From contig CAZIDB010000035.1 of assembly GCA_964537965.1 (NCBI GenBank), positions 1 to 28,037 of the forward strand: a DNA stretch of 28,037 bases. Reading direction: 5' to 3'. The notes beneath the pieces are model-generated. The model saw only the letters and a list, made by a program, of their open reading frames with translations. It made no database searches and had not been told where the DNA came from. Below are positions 7,088-15,944 of the stretch, piece by piece. This stretch comes from SURF-24 sp964537965. GTDB taxonomy: Bacteria; Bacteroidota; Ignavibacteria; Ignavibacteriales; SURF-24. The position numbers and the translations under genes are program-made. Each line of letters starts with the position of its first letter. Position 1 is the stretch's first letter.

Positions 7088-7990
7088 CAAAAGTACCATA
7101 CTTTTGGTTTCAATAAAATCACCGGCTTCCAACCTGTAATAATAAACTCCGCTTGTTATATAACTCCCGGAAGAACCTGCATCAAAAGTTACTTCGTACG
7201 TGCCTGGATTTTTGAATTCATTAACTAACCGTTGTATTTCTTTCCCAAGCGAATTGTAGACTGTTAATTTTACCATACCGGTATTCTTAATTGCAAACCG
7301 GATATTTGTTGTTGGATTAAACGGGTTTGGATAATTTTGTTTCAATTCGAATGTGCCCGGTAATTCATTGTCAATTAATTCAGGTTTAACGGAAAGCGGT
7401 GTTTCATCACCTGATTTAGATACAACTTCAATCGCAGATATCTTTGGCCTGTTAACGGTTGGTTTAAAAATAATATTTAATGTATCATCTGTTACAGTAA
7501 CTTCAAACTTTTTTACAACAGCCGTTCTGCAGCCAACATCCGCAATTATATCATAATTAACAAGTACCCTGTCCCCTTCTATATCAACATTAAAAATCCT
7601 TGAGCCGGATCCACCGGGCTGACCACCGGGACAATTCCAGTATATCTCAGCAAGGTGAAGACAAACAGTATAATCACCGTGCAGAACCGGAATGTTGTAG
7701 CAGAACATTCCAAGATCATTATCAGATGCACGTTCAGTCATATAGAGTTCATCATATGTGGTTCCATAGATATCCCATATACTTGGATTAGCATATTTAT
7801 ATGTGCCGGTATACCATTTATCAGCCTCGAAAATTACTCCGTGATACTCTAACTTTGGTCCACCACAATTAATCCTAATGGTTTTTGTCGAATCAGTACC
7901 GGCAAAAATTGCTGATGTAAAAATCATAATTCCTGCTGATGCAGCATATAAAATACTACTCAGAATTTTAAGTCGTTTGACTGTTTTCAT
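7082..7990 (-). CDS. Secreted malectin-like domain protein with T9SS sorting domain
   Basis: 302-residue exported protein. An N-terminal signal peptide (about residues 1-30, ending ...SAIFAG) precedes a malectin-like carbohydrate-binding domain at about 37-190. The malectin fold is suggested by IRINCGGP, the YANPSIW region, YTVCLHLAEIYW and GSRIFNVDIEGD. A type IX secretion C-terminal domain covers about 217-302 and starts with NYPNPFNPTTNIRFAI. The known role of this tail is to carry proteins across the outer membrane and, in many cases, to have them anchored to the surface. Malectin domains bind di-glucose or related glycans, so a surface glycan-binding role is inferred; no catalytic domain is present. 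AAAGGG lies upstream of the ATG. It is a single-gene transcript, with a terminator at its end and a 219-bp upstream gap. Confidence 0.85.
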   Translation of the reverse strand: MKTVKRLKILSSILYAASAGIMIFTSAIFAGTDSTKTIRINCGGPKLEYHGVIFEADKWYTGTYKYANPSIWDIYGTTYDELYMTERASDNDLGMFCYNIPVLHGDYTVCLHLAEIYWNCPGGQPGGSGSRIFNVDIEGDRVLVNYDIIADVGCRTAVVKKFEVTVTDDTLNIIFKPTVNRPKISAIEVVSKSGDETPLSVKPELIDNELPGTFELKQNYPNPFNPTTNIRFAIKNTGMVKLTVYNSLGKEIQRLVNEFKNPGTYEVTFDAGSSGSYITSGVYYYRLEAGDFIETKSMVLLK

Positions 7991-8209
7991 TGCAACCCTT
8001 TTTCAATTATTCATAGACTCTTGTTTAGTATTAAAGATAAAATGAAATACTACAAATGCAAGATTGATGCTGTTAATTGTGAAGGCAATCACTGAGGCTA
8101 AATGGAAAGCAGATTCAGATATGAATTGTAAGAAGTGTGGATGAATACAGTTGATTGGAGATTGAAGTTATTCAATTAGAGATTTTTTTACTGTTGGTTT
8201 GTTTAATTA

Positions 8210-9346
8210 TTACTCAATCGGAAATAAAAATTTCAAAGCCCCGGCAACATTTAACGCCCATGCAGCTTCGGTATGCGGTTGGGTCGGATCAATTTTTACT
8301 TCAAAATCTTTTCCTTTCTTATAACCGTTTTCAGTTAAATATGCAATTGTTTCATCAAGCCCGGGTTGTAGCTTAGCTTCAATATCAATTCCACCGTTAT
8401 AAAAATAAAATTTCACATCTTTTCTTTGACCGGAATATTCCAGTACTTTCTTCAGATAATTATAAGGCATTATTTTTATCGCCGGTGAAAATGAGGCAGC
8501 CAAACCAAATACATTCGGACACTCCCAGCCAAGTATGAAAGCAACAAGACCCCCCATAGATGAGCCCATTGTTGCAGTATTATTTTTATCTCTTAATGTT
8601 CGGTATGTCTTATCAATAAGAGGTTTAAGTTTATTTATAATGAAGTCTCTGTATTTACTTCCAAGATCAGTATCGGAATATTCTGCCGAACGATCTGTGG
8701 TATTATAGATACCGACAATAATAATCTCTTTTATAATTTTATTCCGGATCAGGCTATCAGCGGTTTCATCAATCTGCCAGTCAATTCCTGAAAAAGATGT
8801 TTTCGGATCAATTATATTTTGGCCATCGTGAATATAAAGCACCGGGAAATGCTTTGCAGTATCATCAAAATAATTTGGCGGAAGCCATACAATAACATCT
8901 CTTGGTTTTAATCCCGGGTATTCCATATTTCTATGGTACTTAACTAACCCGGTAATTTTCCCCTGGAACAAATTTTTAAAATCAGCCCACTTTAAAATAT
9001 TATAAATAATTGTCGTATCACCGGATAGATTCACATGGATATTTGACGGTTTGGAACTGTCATTATTCAGTGCCTCCCTGTTCCATCCGCCAAGAGTAAA
9101 CTTAAATTCATATTCAACTTTGGATGGCAACAGGAATGTTTTACTCCAGGTAGTATCATTTATTTTTTCAAGGTTAATTTTATGCGGATTCCAGTTACCT
9201 AAAAGCGGGTGGCTGCCAGCTATAAATATTGTGTCTGTTGCAGAAACACAGTTTGTATATACAACCAACTTCAGATTTACTTCCTGGGCTGTAAGTATTA
9301 ATTGAAAAGCAATTACGAGCAAAAATAGTTTTTTCATTTCAACCAT
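8210..9346 (-). CDS. Secreted CBM20-esterase fusion (alpha/beta hydrolase, Esterase D family)
   Basis: 378-residue exported hydrolase. A short signal peptide (about residues 4-21) is followed by a starch-binding CBM20-like domain at about 22-118 (IFIAGSHPLLGNWNPHKINL is the family signature). An esterase domain of the enterochelin esterase/Esterase D type covers about 128-375. The nucleophile is S263 in GSSMGG, the catalytic His is probably H358 in QPHTEAAW, and the acid may be D321 or E323. Activity is probably ester hydrolysis on a carbohydrate or other large substrate; the substrate is unknown. No T9SS tail is visible. The ATG at 9346 is three bases after the yceH stop, so it is the last gene of the redoxin-yceH-esterase run. 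The ATG at 9337 (MKKLFLL) is an equally plausible start. Confidence 0.85.
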   Translation of the reverse strand: MVEMKKLFLLVIAFQLILTAQEVNLKLVVYTNCVSATDTIFIAGSHPLLGNWNPHKINLEKINDTTWSKTFLLPSKVEYEFKFTLGGWNREALNNDSSKPSNIHVNLSGDTTIIYNILKWADFKNLFQGKITGLVKYHRNMEYPGLKPRDVIVWLPPNYFDDTAKHFPVLYIHDGQNIIDPKTSFSGIDWQIDETADSLIRNKIIKEIIIVGIYNTTDRSAEYSDTDLGSKYRDFIINKLKPLIDKTYRTLRDKNNTATMGSSMGGLVAFILGWECPNVFGLAASFSPAIKIMPYNYLKKVLEYSGQRKDVKFYFYNGGIDIEAKLQPGLDETIAYLTENGYKKGKDFEVKIDPTQPHTEAAWALNVAGALKFLFPIE

Positions 9347-9349
9347 ATT

Positions 9350-10015
9350 TTAATCAAACTGTTTTTTGAATTCCGCAAACTGGCTCTTTAATTCATCAAT
9401 ATCATTTTGTAGGTTCATCACCATTGTTTCCAGTTGGTTCAGTTTATTATGTTCCGGTTCCTGTATAGCTTCCTGTTTATCTTCTGTAACTATATCTCCG
9501 CTTAGCAAATGTGCATAACGTCTTTCTTTCATCCCCACCTGACGATCAAGTTTCTTAACCAACGCTCCCGTTTCCCTGTCAATCAAATTTTGAAGAGTTT
9601 CCTCGACACTATTAAGATTTTCGAAATCAAAAATACGATTAGACCTTGTACGTATTTCTCCGGTCGTCTGAGCTCCTCTGAGCATCAGAACATTTAATAC
9701 TGCAATTTCCATCAAAGTAAGATTTAATTCTTCTGTAAATGATTCTTTATACTTATGAACTCTTCCAGTATCCTCAACCTTTCTTACAAATCGTTTTGCT
9801 CTGAGCAGATCAATTGTTCCCTCAACTTCAATCTCAGAATAATTTACAACCGGATTCCTGTTGGATTTCTGGTTACAGGCATTGGTTAGTGAGTTAAGTG
9901 AAAGCGGGTAATACTCAGGTGTTGTGTACTTTTTTTCAATTAGTGAAGAGATTACTCTTACTTCCTTTTCTGTTAAAAGTATTTGAGATTTCTTTTCGTT
10001 TACTATTGTTTCCAT
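9350..10015 (-). CDS. yceH: YceH family protein (DUF480/UPF0502), winged-helix
   Basis: 221 residues matching the YceH family along nearly the whole length. Shared blocks are LLTEKEVRVISSLIEKKYTT, PEYYPLSLNSLTNACNQKSNR, NPVVNYSE, LMLRGAQTTGEIRTRS and YAHLLSGD. The family folds as tandem winged helices, which suggests nucleic acid or protein binding, but no firm molecular function is known. The C-terminus (about 185-221) is a short coiled coil with heptad Leu/Met, an extension beyond the family core. The 5' end overlaps the redoxin gene by 13 bases, so the two are translationally coupled. Confidence 0.92.
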   Translation of the reverse strand: METIVNEKKSQILLTEKEVRVISSLIEKKYTTPEYYPLSLNSLTNACNQKSNRNPVVNYSEIEVEGTIDLLRAKRFVRKVEDTGRVHKYKESFTEELNLTLMEIAVLNVLMLRGAQTTGEIRTRSNRIFDFENLNSVEETLQNLIDRETGALVKKLDRQVGMKERRYAHLLSGDIVTEDKQEAIQEPEHNKLNQLETMVMNLQNDIDELKSQFAEFKKQFD

Positions 10016-10557
10016 TTAATACTGCATCCAATACTTTGTTTCTGGTTTGTATCTATTTGTTTACCGTTAATTAAATTATCCAACGCATTTTTCAAATCGT
10101 TGCCTGTAACAGGAATATCATTTTTCGGTCTTGAATCATCAAACTGTCCATGATATACTAATTTAAGGTTTGCATCAAACACGTAAAAATCCGGAGTACA
10201 TGCCGCATCATATTGCCTTGCTACATCCTGGCTTTCATCAAACAAATAAGGGAAAGAAAAGCCGAGGTTATTACCAAGCTCTTTCATGTTCTCAGGCGAA
10301 TCTTCCGGGTAGTTAATAACATCATTTGAGCTTATCCCTAAAAATGAAATTCCTTTATGCTGATATCCTTTTGCTGTTTCAGTAACCTTTTCAATTATGT
10401 GCTTAACATACGGACAATGATTGCATATCATCATTATCACGGTAGCAATGTTACCTTTATATTCATAAAGGTTTACCAGCTTACCGGAAATAGTATCAGG
10501 TAAAGTAAAATCCGGTGCTTTAATTCCAAGCGGAATTAATGTTGATTCCATAGCCAT
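10003..10557 (-). CDS. Thioredoxin-like redoxin (AhpC/TSA-type fold)
   Basis: 184-residue thiol-disulfide protein. The thioredoxin fold has the active site C45-N-H-C48 in MMICNHCPYVK, preceded by APDFTLPD, the typical peroxiredoxin/TlpA-like entry. CTPDFYVFD supplies the cis-Pro equivalent. There is no signal peptide, so it is probably a cytoplasmic reductase or peroxiredoxin-like protein of the one-domain 'thioredoxin family' common in Bacteroidota. The start at 10557 is supported by AGGAG six bases upstream. It is the first gene of the run with yceH (13-base overlap) and the CBM20-esterase. An extra cysteine, C177, lies near the C-terminus (SIGCSIKWKQ). Confidence 0.88.
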   Translation of the reverse strand: MAMESTLIPLGIKAPDFTLPDTISGKLVNLYEYKGNIATVIMMICNHCPYVKHIIEKVTETAKGYQHKGISFLGISSNDVINYPEDSPENMKELGNNLGFSFPYLFDESQDVARQYDAACTPDFYVFDANLKLVYHGQFDDSRPKNDIPVTGNDLKNALDNLINGKQIDTNQKQSIGCSIKWKQ

Positions 10558-10722
10558 ATGCTTCTCCTTTCAATCTAATCTTCAAGACAAATATATTTCT
10601 TGTTTGAATTTCATACAAGCAAAAATTCTGATCCAATCAAGACTAATAAAATTAGTGTTTGATTTGCGGTGGCAAATGCGCTAATTTTCATCAACATTTT
10701 TCTAAAAGGATGAGGATTATCT

Positions 10723-12222
10723 ATGGAAAAACCGCGTCTTAAATTCTGGCAAATCTGGAATATGAGTTTTGGATTTCTTGGAATTCAATTTGGCTTTGCT
10801 CTTCAGAATGCAAACGTTAGCAGAATATTTGAAACACTCGGTGCAAATATCGATAAGATTCCTATACTTTGGATTGCTGCTCCTGTAACCGGTTTAATCG
10901 TTCAACCTATTATTGGACATATGAGCGATAAAACCTGGACAAGACTTGGAAGAAGACGTCCTTATTTTTTATCCGGTGCTATTCTCGCTTCCTTAGCTTT
11001 ATTGTTGATGCCAAACAGTCCTGTACTTTGGGTTGCAGCAGGAATGTTATGGATTCTTGACGCTTCAATTAATATTTCTATGGAACCGTTCAGAGCTTTT
11101 GTAGGTGATATGCTTCCTGCTGAGCAAAGAACGGTTGGTTTTTCAATGCAGAGTTTCTTTATAGGAATTGGCGCTGTTGTTGCCTCTGCCCTGCCGTATA
11201 TGATGACTAATTGGTTCAACATAAGTAACACGGCAGCAGCAGGAGAAATACCGGATTCCGTAAAATATTCTTTCTACATTGGTGCGATAGTATTTTTACT
11301 TGCAGTTATTTATACAGTTTCAAACACAAAAGAATATTCTCCTGAGGAAATAAAAAAATTCAGTGAGGATAATGCGGAATCTGCCAAACGAGAAAAATAT
11401 AATGAAGAATTAATTGAGCATTCAAGCTTTACAAAGAAAGGAATTATCTGGTTAATAATTGGTTTGATTCTTTTTGCTGCATTCTACTTTTTTATTTATA
11501 TGGATTACGGTCTTGGAGTATTCTTTGGAGGTATTGCCTTCTTTGGATTGCTGCAGATTTTAGTTGGAGCTTTAACAAAACAAAATAAAACCGAAAGCGG
11601 GTTGGTAGCAATTCTTAATGATCTCTACAAAATGCCAAAGACAATGATTCAGCTTGCATACGTACAGTTCTTTTCCTGGTTTGCATTATTTGCAATGTGG
11701 ATTTATACAACTCCTGCAGTTACTCATCATATCTACGGTGCGGAAGATCCTAAATCGCTTTTATATAATGAAGGAGCAAACTGGGTTGGCGTTTTAATGT
11801 CTGTCTATAATGGATTTGCAGCGGTGATGGCTTTCTTTTTAATCTGGTTAGCAAATAGAACAAGCAGAAAAATGGTTCACTCATTCAGCCTCATTATCGG
11901 TGGAATCAGTTTAGCCTCGTTTTATGTAATTAAGGATCCGAATCTACTTTTAATTTCTGAACTTGGAATTGGCCTGGCATGGGCTTCAATTTTAGCAATG
12001 CCTTATGCTATTTTAACCGGATCATTACCGCCGAATAAACTTGGTGTTTACATGGGAATTTTTAATTTCTTTATTGTAATTCCACAAATTACTGCAGCGG
12101 CAATTTTAGGATTTTTTGTTAGAACAATATGCAACAATCATGCAATTTATGCTTTGCTGCTTGGTGGTGCATCAATGGTAATTGCCGCTTTGATGATGCA
12201 AAAGGTTAAGGATACAAATTAA
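10723..12222 (+). CDS. MFS sugar transporter, SLC45/GPH-like
   Basis: 499-residue inner-membrane protein with about 12 membrane segments and a charged central loop at about 200-240 (KEYSPEEIKKFSEDNAESAKREK). The loop between segments 2 and 3 has PIIGHMSD (62-69) followed by TRLGRRRP (73-80), the signature of sucrose/maltose proton symporters related to SLC45. Likely role: proton- or cation-coupled uptake of a disaccharide such as maltose or sucrose; the substrate is inferred. AAAGGATGAGG precedes the ATG. It is divergent from the redoxin operon, which carries a starch-binding-domain esterase, a weak hint at alpha-glucan use. Confidence 0.85.
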   Translation: MEKPRLKFWQIWNMSFGFLGIQFGFALQNANVSRIFETLGANIDKIPILWIAAPVTGLIVQPIIGHMSDKTWTRLGRRRPYFLSGAILASLALLLMPNSPVLWVAAGMLWILDASINISMEPFRAFVGDMLPAEQRTVGFSMQSFFIGIGAVVASALPYMMTNWFNISNTAAAGEIPDSVKYSFYIGAIVFLLAVIYTVSNTKEYSPEEIKKFSEDNAESAKREKYNEELIEHSSFTKKGIIWLIIGLILFAAFYFFIYMDYGLGVFFGGIAFFGLLQILVGALTKQNKTESGLVAILNDLYKMPKTMIQLAYVQFFSWFALFAMWIYTTPAVTHHIYGAEDPKSLLYNEGANWVGVLMSVYNGFAAVMAFFLIWLANRTSRKMVHSFSLIIGGISLASFYVIKDPNLLLISELGIGLAWASILAMPYAILTGSLPPNKLGVYMGIFNFFIVIPQITAAAILGFFVRTICNNHAIYALLLGGASMVIAALMMQKVKDTN

Positions 12223-12241
12223 GGTTCATTATAGTTTCCAT

Positions 12242-12278
12242 ATCTCCCGGATTTATAGTTTTCGATTCGGGAGATTTG
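12242..12278 (+). terminator. Hairpin at the end of the MFS transporter gene
   Basis: An 11-bp stem with one G-U (ATCTCCCGGAT 12242-12252 with ATTCGGGAGAT 12265-12275), a 12-nt loop and a weak TTT tail. It lies 20 bp after the MFS stop. The stop codon of the convergent small ORF is in its loop. It may also protect or end the minus-strand transcript. Confidence 0.45.
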
Positions 12279-12447
12279 GACTAAAGTTTCTTTCACTGTT
12301 TTCAATATCCAATATTTCAATCGTTAACTTTTCTTCGACCTTTTCTTTAATGTACTTCTCAATTTTTTCTTTCACATTCCGGTAAGCTGTTTTAATATCG
12401 CTGCTATAAAAACTTTCTGTTGGTGAAGAAATCTTTACAATTTTCAT
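12253..12447 (-). CDS. Small highly charged helical protein, unknown function
   Basis: 64 residues, not recognised. The centre (about 20-48) is a Lys/Glu-rich helix (NVKEKIEKYIKEKVEEKL) followed by a short Ile-rich strand and a basic tail. It has no signal peptide, membrane segment or cysteines. AAAGGAG stands nine bases before the ATG and the frame is clean, so it is likely a real gene. It is the only ORF between the convergent MFS transporter and the Yip1-family gene, whose terminator lies about 90 bp upstream. Its stop falls in the loop of the shared hairpin at 12242-12278. Confidence 0.6.
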   Translation of the reverse strand: MKIVKISSPTESFYSSDIKTAYRNVKEKIEKYIKEKVEEKLTIEILDIENSERNFSPNLPNRKL

Positions 12448-12540
12448 TACACAATTCTCCTTTTACCTTCGTGTTTTATTATAATTTAGCTGAAATAATT
12501 TTGAAGTCAAGAGAGGTAAAAATTTTTGTGCGGAAAGACA

Positions 12541-12572
12541 AAACCGCTGCCTGTATTCAGGCAGCAGTTTTT
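12541..12572 (-). terminator. Terminator of the Yip1-family gene
   Basis: GCTGCCTG (12546-12553) pairs perfectly with CAGGCAGC (12558-12565) around TATT. Past one mismatch, AAAC/GTTT extends the stem. On the minus strand it ends in GGTTTTG, and on the plus strand in AGTTTTT, so it could act in both directions. It lies just past the stop of the Yip1-family gene. Confidence 0.75.
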
Positions 12573-12577
12573 AAAAA

Positions 12578-13171
12578 TTAATATGAATAAGAAGTCATTA
12601 AACCTGCAAATGCAACAGCTCCAACTATCATATTTACAACCACCATAATTACGATTGAGATTATCAATAGCACAACATAATATCCAACCATTTTTTCTTT
12701 CGGAATATCTTTAACAGTTTTAAGTCCCATATAAAGTAAAACCAATCCGTATATACCTGCTAAAGATACGAGAATCCCCAGGGATGGAATGACGTATAAA
12801 ATTCCTGCAACCCAGGCCGGAGTAAATGAAAATACAACCGCCTTGGTTGAAGCAACAATATCTTTTGTAGAACCGAATGACGGGGCAAGAGCATCTGCAA
12901 TAAATGCAATTATATAAATGCTTATTAAAGAAAGGACATAAGTTAAAACCGCCCATAATATCCCCGAGCCAACTGGTACATGATAACTAATAAAACCAAG
13001 TGAAATCCCGAAAAGAGTATATCCGATAAATCCCGCTATAGCAGGTATTGCAGCAAGAATAACTGCATAGTTAAGGAACATTTGAGAAACGGTCAGGTTT
13101 TCCTGCTTAATAACCTCCCATTCTTTAGCAGGAGAAATTAATATGTTTTTTGCCCGTTCAACAAGATTCAT
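12578..13171 (-). CDS. Yip1-family (DUF1282-like) integral membrane protein
   Basis: 197-residue inner-membrane protein with a short cytoplasmic N-terminus, MNLVERAKNILISPAKEWEVIK, the usual opening of bacterial Yip1-domain proteins ('P..W..I'). About five hydrophobic segments follow, at roughly 30-55, 65-95, 108-132, 133-150 and 163-190. No catalytic motif is visible and the function of bacterial members is unknown. The start is fixed by GGAGG four bases before the ATG. It is a single gene with its own terminator. Confidence 0.85.
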   Translation of the reverse strand: MNLVERAKNILISPAKEWEVIKQENLTVSQMFLNYAVILAAIPAIAGFIGYTLFGISLGFISYHVPVGSGILWAVLTYVLSLISIYIIAFIADALAPSFGSTKDIVASTKAVVFSFTPAWVAGILYVIPSLGILVSLAGIYGLVLLYMGLKTVKDIPKEKMVGYYVVLLIISIVIMVVVNMIVGAVAFAGLMTSYSY

Positions 13172-13382
13172 TTTGCCTCCAAATTATTTTTGTTTTAGAG
13201 TAGCTTTGAATTATCCGAATGAATTGTAGAATTTAATATCACTCTTTTTTTCGCAACTAACGTAGAAAATTTTTCATTCATTAGCAATTAATAATTTAAC
13301 TCATAAGCCTGTCAGAAATTCATTTGAAATATTTCCGCCATGAATTATATTAGCCCCTGAAAAATTACTTTGGAGGAAAATC

Positions 13383-14717
13383 TTGGCTGTTAAAAAAGTT
13401 AAAAAGATTTTTGTTATCGACACTAATGTCATCCTTTATGACCACACCTGTATCTATAATTTCCAGGAACATGATATTGTAATTCCCGTTGTGGTACTTG
13501 AAGAACTTGATATCTTTAAGAAAGGAAGCGATTTAATAAATTTTGAAGCCCGTGAATTTATAAGAATTCTTGACAAACTTTCCGGCGATAAACTTTTTAC
13601 AGAGGGAATTCCTCTTGGTAAAAAACAAGGCCGTTTATTTGTAGAAGTTGGCGAACCGAAATCCGATTCGGTCTATCATATTTTCACTCAGAATAAACCT
13701 GATCATAGAATCCTAGCCCTTGCTGATCAGTTAAGAAAAGGAAAACGTAACCGTGAAGTTATCCTTATCAGCAAGGATATTAATCTCAGGATGAAAGCAA
13801 AATCAATTGGCATACAGGCTCAGGATTATGAGACAGGCAAGATCAGAAATATTGATGATCTGTATACAGGCAAAGATGTATATGAGGAATGGGATAAAGA
13901 ATTAATCTCCAAGTTTTACGAAGAACCATGCCAGGTACCAAGAGAAGATTTACCACTTACAAGAGAACCTATTCCAAATCAGTATTTTATTTTTAAAAAC
14001 AGGAGTGTAAGTGTACTAACACATTATAATCCTTTTACAAAGAATTTTGACCGCGTATATAAAACAGTTGCATATGGCGTTGAACCAAGAAACGCTGAGC
14101 AAACATTTGCAATGGATGCTTTGTTCAGACCTGAAGTTCAACTCGTGACACTTACCGGGCGTGCCGGAACAGGTAAAACTCTGTTAGCGCTTGCCGCTGC
14201 ATTACATCAAAGAAAAAATTATCACCAGATATATTTATCCAGACCTGTTGTTCCTTTGGGAAATAAAGATATCGGTTACCTTCCCGGTGATATTAAATCC
14301 AAGTTAGATCCATATATGCAACCATTGTGGGATAATCTTTCAGTTATCAAGCATAAATTTTCTCCGGAAAGTTCTGAAGCAAAAAGAATTAATGAAATGG
14401 TCCAGCAGGAAAAACTTTACATCGCCCCACTTGCATATATTAGAGGTAGAAGTTTAAGTAATATTTTCTTTATTGTTGATGAAGCACAGAATTTAACTCC
14501 GCATGAAGTTAAAACAATTATTACCCGTGCAGGAGAAGGGGCAAAAATTGTTTTCACCGGAGATATTTACCAGATTGATTCACCTTATCTTGATACTCAA
14601 TCAAACGGATTAACCTATCTTGTTGACCGTATGAAAGGACAGGAATTGTTCGCACATATTAATTTGGTTAAAGGTGAAAGAAGTCATCTGGCAGATATAG
14701 CGAGCACACTTTTATAA
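13383..14717 (+). CDS. PhoH family ATPase with N-terminal PIN domain (YlaK type)
   Basis: 444 residues. A PIN ribonuclease-like domain at about 8-150 begins KIFVIDTNVILYD, with acidic residues D13, E40/E41 and D132 as metal ligand candidates. A PhoH P-loop ATPase domain follows at about 235-444, with Walker A GRAGTGKT (259-266), Walker B FIVDEAQN (363-370) and GDIYQID (393-399). The family is linked to RNA processing: PIN-PhoH proteins have been described as RNA helicase/RNase combinations. The start is TTG at 13383 with GGAGG six bases upstream; no ATG lies near the domain start. A second PhoH protein without PIN is encoded at 17678-18658. The next feature downstream is a tRNA-Ser on the opposite strand. 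Confidence 0.92.
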   Translation: MAVKKVKKIFVIDTNVILYDHTCIYNFQEHDIVIPVVVLEELDIFKKGSDLINFEAREFIRILDKLSGDKLFTEGIPLGKKQGRLFVEVGEPKSDSVYHIFTQNKPDHRILALADQLRKGKRNREVILISKDINLRMKAKSIGIQAQDYETGKIRNIDDLYTGKDVYEEWDKELISKFYEEPCQVPREDLPLTREPIPNQYFIFKNRSVSVLTHYNPFTKNFDRVYKTVAYGVEPRNAEQTFAMDALFRPEVQLVTLTGRAGTGKTLLALAAALHQRKNYHQIYLSRPVVPLGNKDIGYLPGDIKSKLDPYMQPLWDNLSVIKHKFSPESSEAKRINEMVQQEKLYIAPLAYIRGRSLSNIFFIVDEAQNLTPHEVKTIITRAGEGAKIVFTGDIYQIDSPYLDTQSNGLTYLVDRMKGQELFAHINLVKGERSHLADIASTLL

Positions 14718-14750
14718 AAAAAGGATAAAATTATTTGGCAACAAACCTTG

Positions 14751-14837
14751 CGGAGAGGGGGGGATTCGAACCCCCGTTCCGATTGCTCGGAAAACGGTTT
14801 TCGAGACCGCCGCATTCAACCGCTCTGCCACCTCTCC
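14751..14837 (-). tRNA. tRNA-Ser (anticodon CGA)
   Basis: 87-nt class II tRNA. The acceptor stem GGAGAGG/CCTCTCC closes with discriminator G. The anticodon loop is CTCGAAA, giving CGA (reads UCG). It has a long variable arm (TTCCGAGCAATCGGAA) and the T-arm loop TTCGAAT. No CCA is encoded. It shares its acceptor stem with the tRNA-Ser(GGA) about 1 kb away on the other strand. Confidence 0.95.
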
Positions 14838-14906
14838 ATATCTCTACATCATAGCGGTAATCAGCATTTTTTTATGCCGTACAAATTTAAAGACAACAAA
14901 ACTAAA

Positions 14907-15665
14907 TTAAAAGTAATTTGAAATTAATGTAGCAGCAAGAATTAAAATTACTCCGCTTAAAAAGAATAAAACTACAAGTTTTGTATGATGTTTTAACATT
15001 TCGCCTAAGATTGCATGAAGAGAAAGAAAAATAAATCCACCTGCAATATGTGTCATAATTATTTCAAGAGTAGATTCAGGTAAATTAAATCCCTGTGTTA
15101 AGATTCCCGCTGCAGCACCAACCAAAGTTGTCATTTCTACAAGGAAAACGTTTATAACAATTTTCTTTTTTTCGTAAGCCGCTCCTAACATAAGTGAAGC
15201 TAAGGCCAATCCCTCCGGAAATTTATGAACAAGAATAGCGATGAAAATAGAATTACCTTCAATATGCGAATGAGCTGTCCTGGCTGTTAGTGCCAAACCG
15301 TCAAAAAAAGAATGAAATGCCAGGGCAGTCATCATTAATAAAACTATTTCGGAAAATTTCTTAGTAGTCTGTTCATCAAAATGACTCGCAGAACACGCAG
15401 GGCAAACGTGAAAATAATATTTGCTTATCAGCCAGAAAACCAAATAACCCGAAAACAATCCAAGTATAAACTCAGTTAAGGAAAGATTTTGAAAAGTATC
15501 CGGAATTATGGCAAATGCTGCAGCACCAAATAAAGCACCGGCAGATAAACTTATTAATGAGCAAAGTTTATGATGTGTTATTTTAAATGTAAATGTCGAA
15601 ACTGAACCGATTAATGCGGAAAAGACTAACAATAAACCTTTCAATAGATTAACTTCGTAACTCAA
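14907..15665 (-). CDS. ZIP family divalent metal transporter
   Basis: 252-residue inner-membrane protein with about 8 membrane segments, the normal ZIP size. The binuclear metal-site motifs are present: HSFFDGLA (H118, D122) in segment 4 and HKFPEGLA (H147, E151) in segment 5. The cytoplasmic loop before segment 4 carries FHVCPACSASHFDE (H86, C88, C91, H95), a likely zinc-binding site. It probably imports zinc, iron or another divalent cation. The start must be TTG at 15665 or later, because TAA directly precedes it in frame; AAGGG lies about nine bases upstream. No Met occurs before the middle of the protein. It is encoded between the two tRNA-Ser genes. Confidence 0.87.
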   Translation of the reverse strand: MSYEVNLLKGLLLVFSALIGSVSTFTFKITHHKLCSLISLSAGALFGAAAFAIIPDTFQNLSLTEFILGLFSGYLVFWLISKYYFHVCPACSASHFDEQTTKKFSEIVLLMMTALAFHSFFDGLALTARTAHSHIEGNSIFIAILVHKFPEGLALASLMLGAAYEKKKIVINVFLVEMTTLVGAAAGILTQGFNLPESTLEIIMTHIAGGFIFLSLHAILGEMLKHHTKLVVLFFLSGVILILAATLISNYF

Positions 15666-15784
15666 TTACTATTACCCTTAATTAATGATTTGCATATGCT
15701 AAGATAAAAAAAATCGATGAGGAATTATAAGGATTTTTAATTCTTTGGATTCTTAGTATATTTGTTGCGCATTTTTTGCAAAAT

Positions 15785-15814
15785 TTGATGTAAAACAGGA
15801 TAATTGTTTATACT
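15785..15814 (+). promoter_or_regulatory. Candidate sigma70-like promoter of tRNA-Ser(GGA)
   Basis: TTGATG (15785-15790) and TATACT (15809-15814) are separated by 18 bp. The expected start point would leave a leader of about 17 nt before the tRNA. It matches the general consensus only; the host's own consensus is unknown to me. Confidence 0.45.
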
Positions 15815-15838
15815 ATAAAAATTCTGTTATAAGAACAC

Positions 15839-15926
<88 letters not shown>

Positions 15927-15944
15927 GATAATTATCATAATCAA

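Noticed and set aside
8121..8144. Short frame reading MNCKKCG followed by a stop
   Set aside because: It resembles the start of a zinc ribbon but is only seven codons long, with no continuing similarity in any frame.
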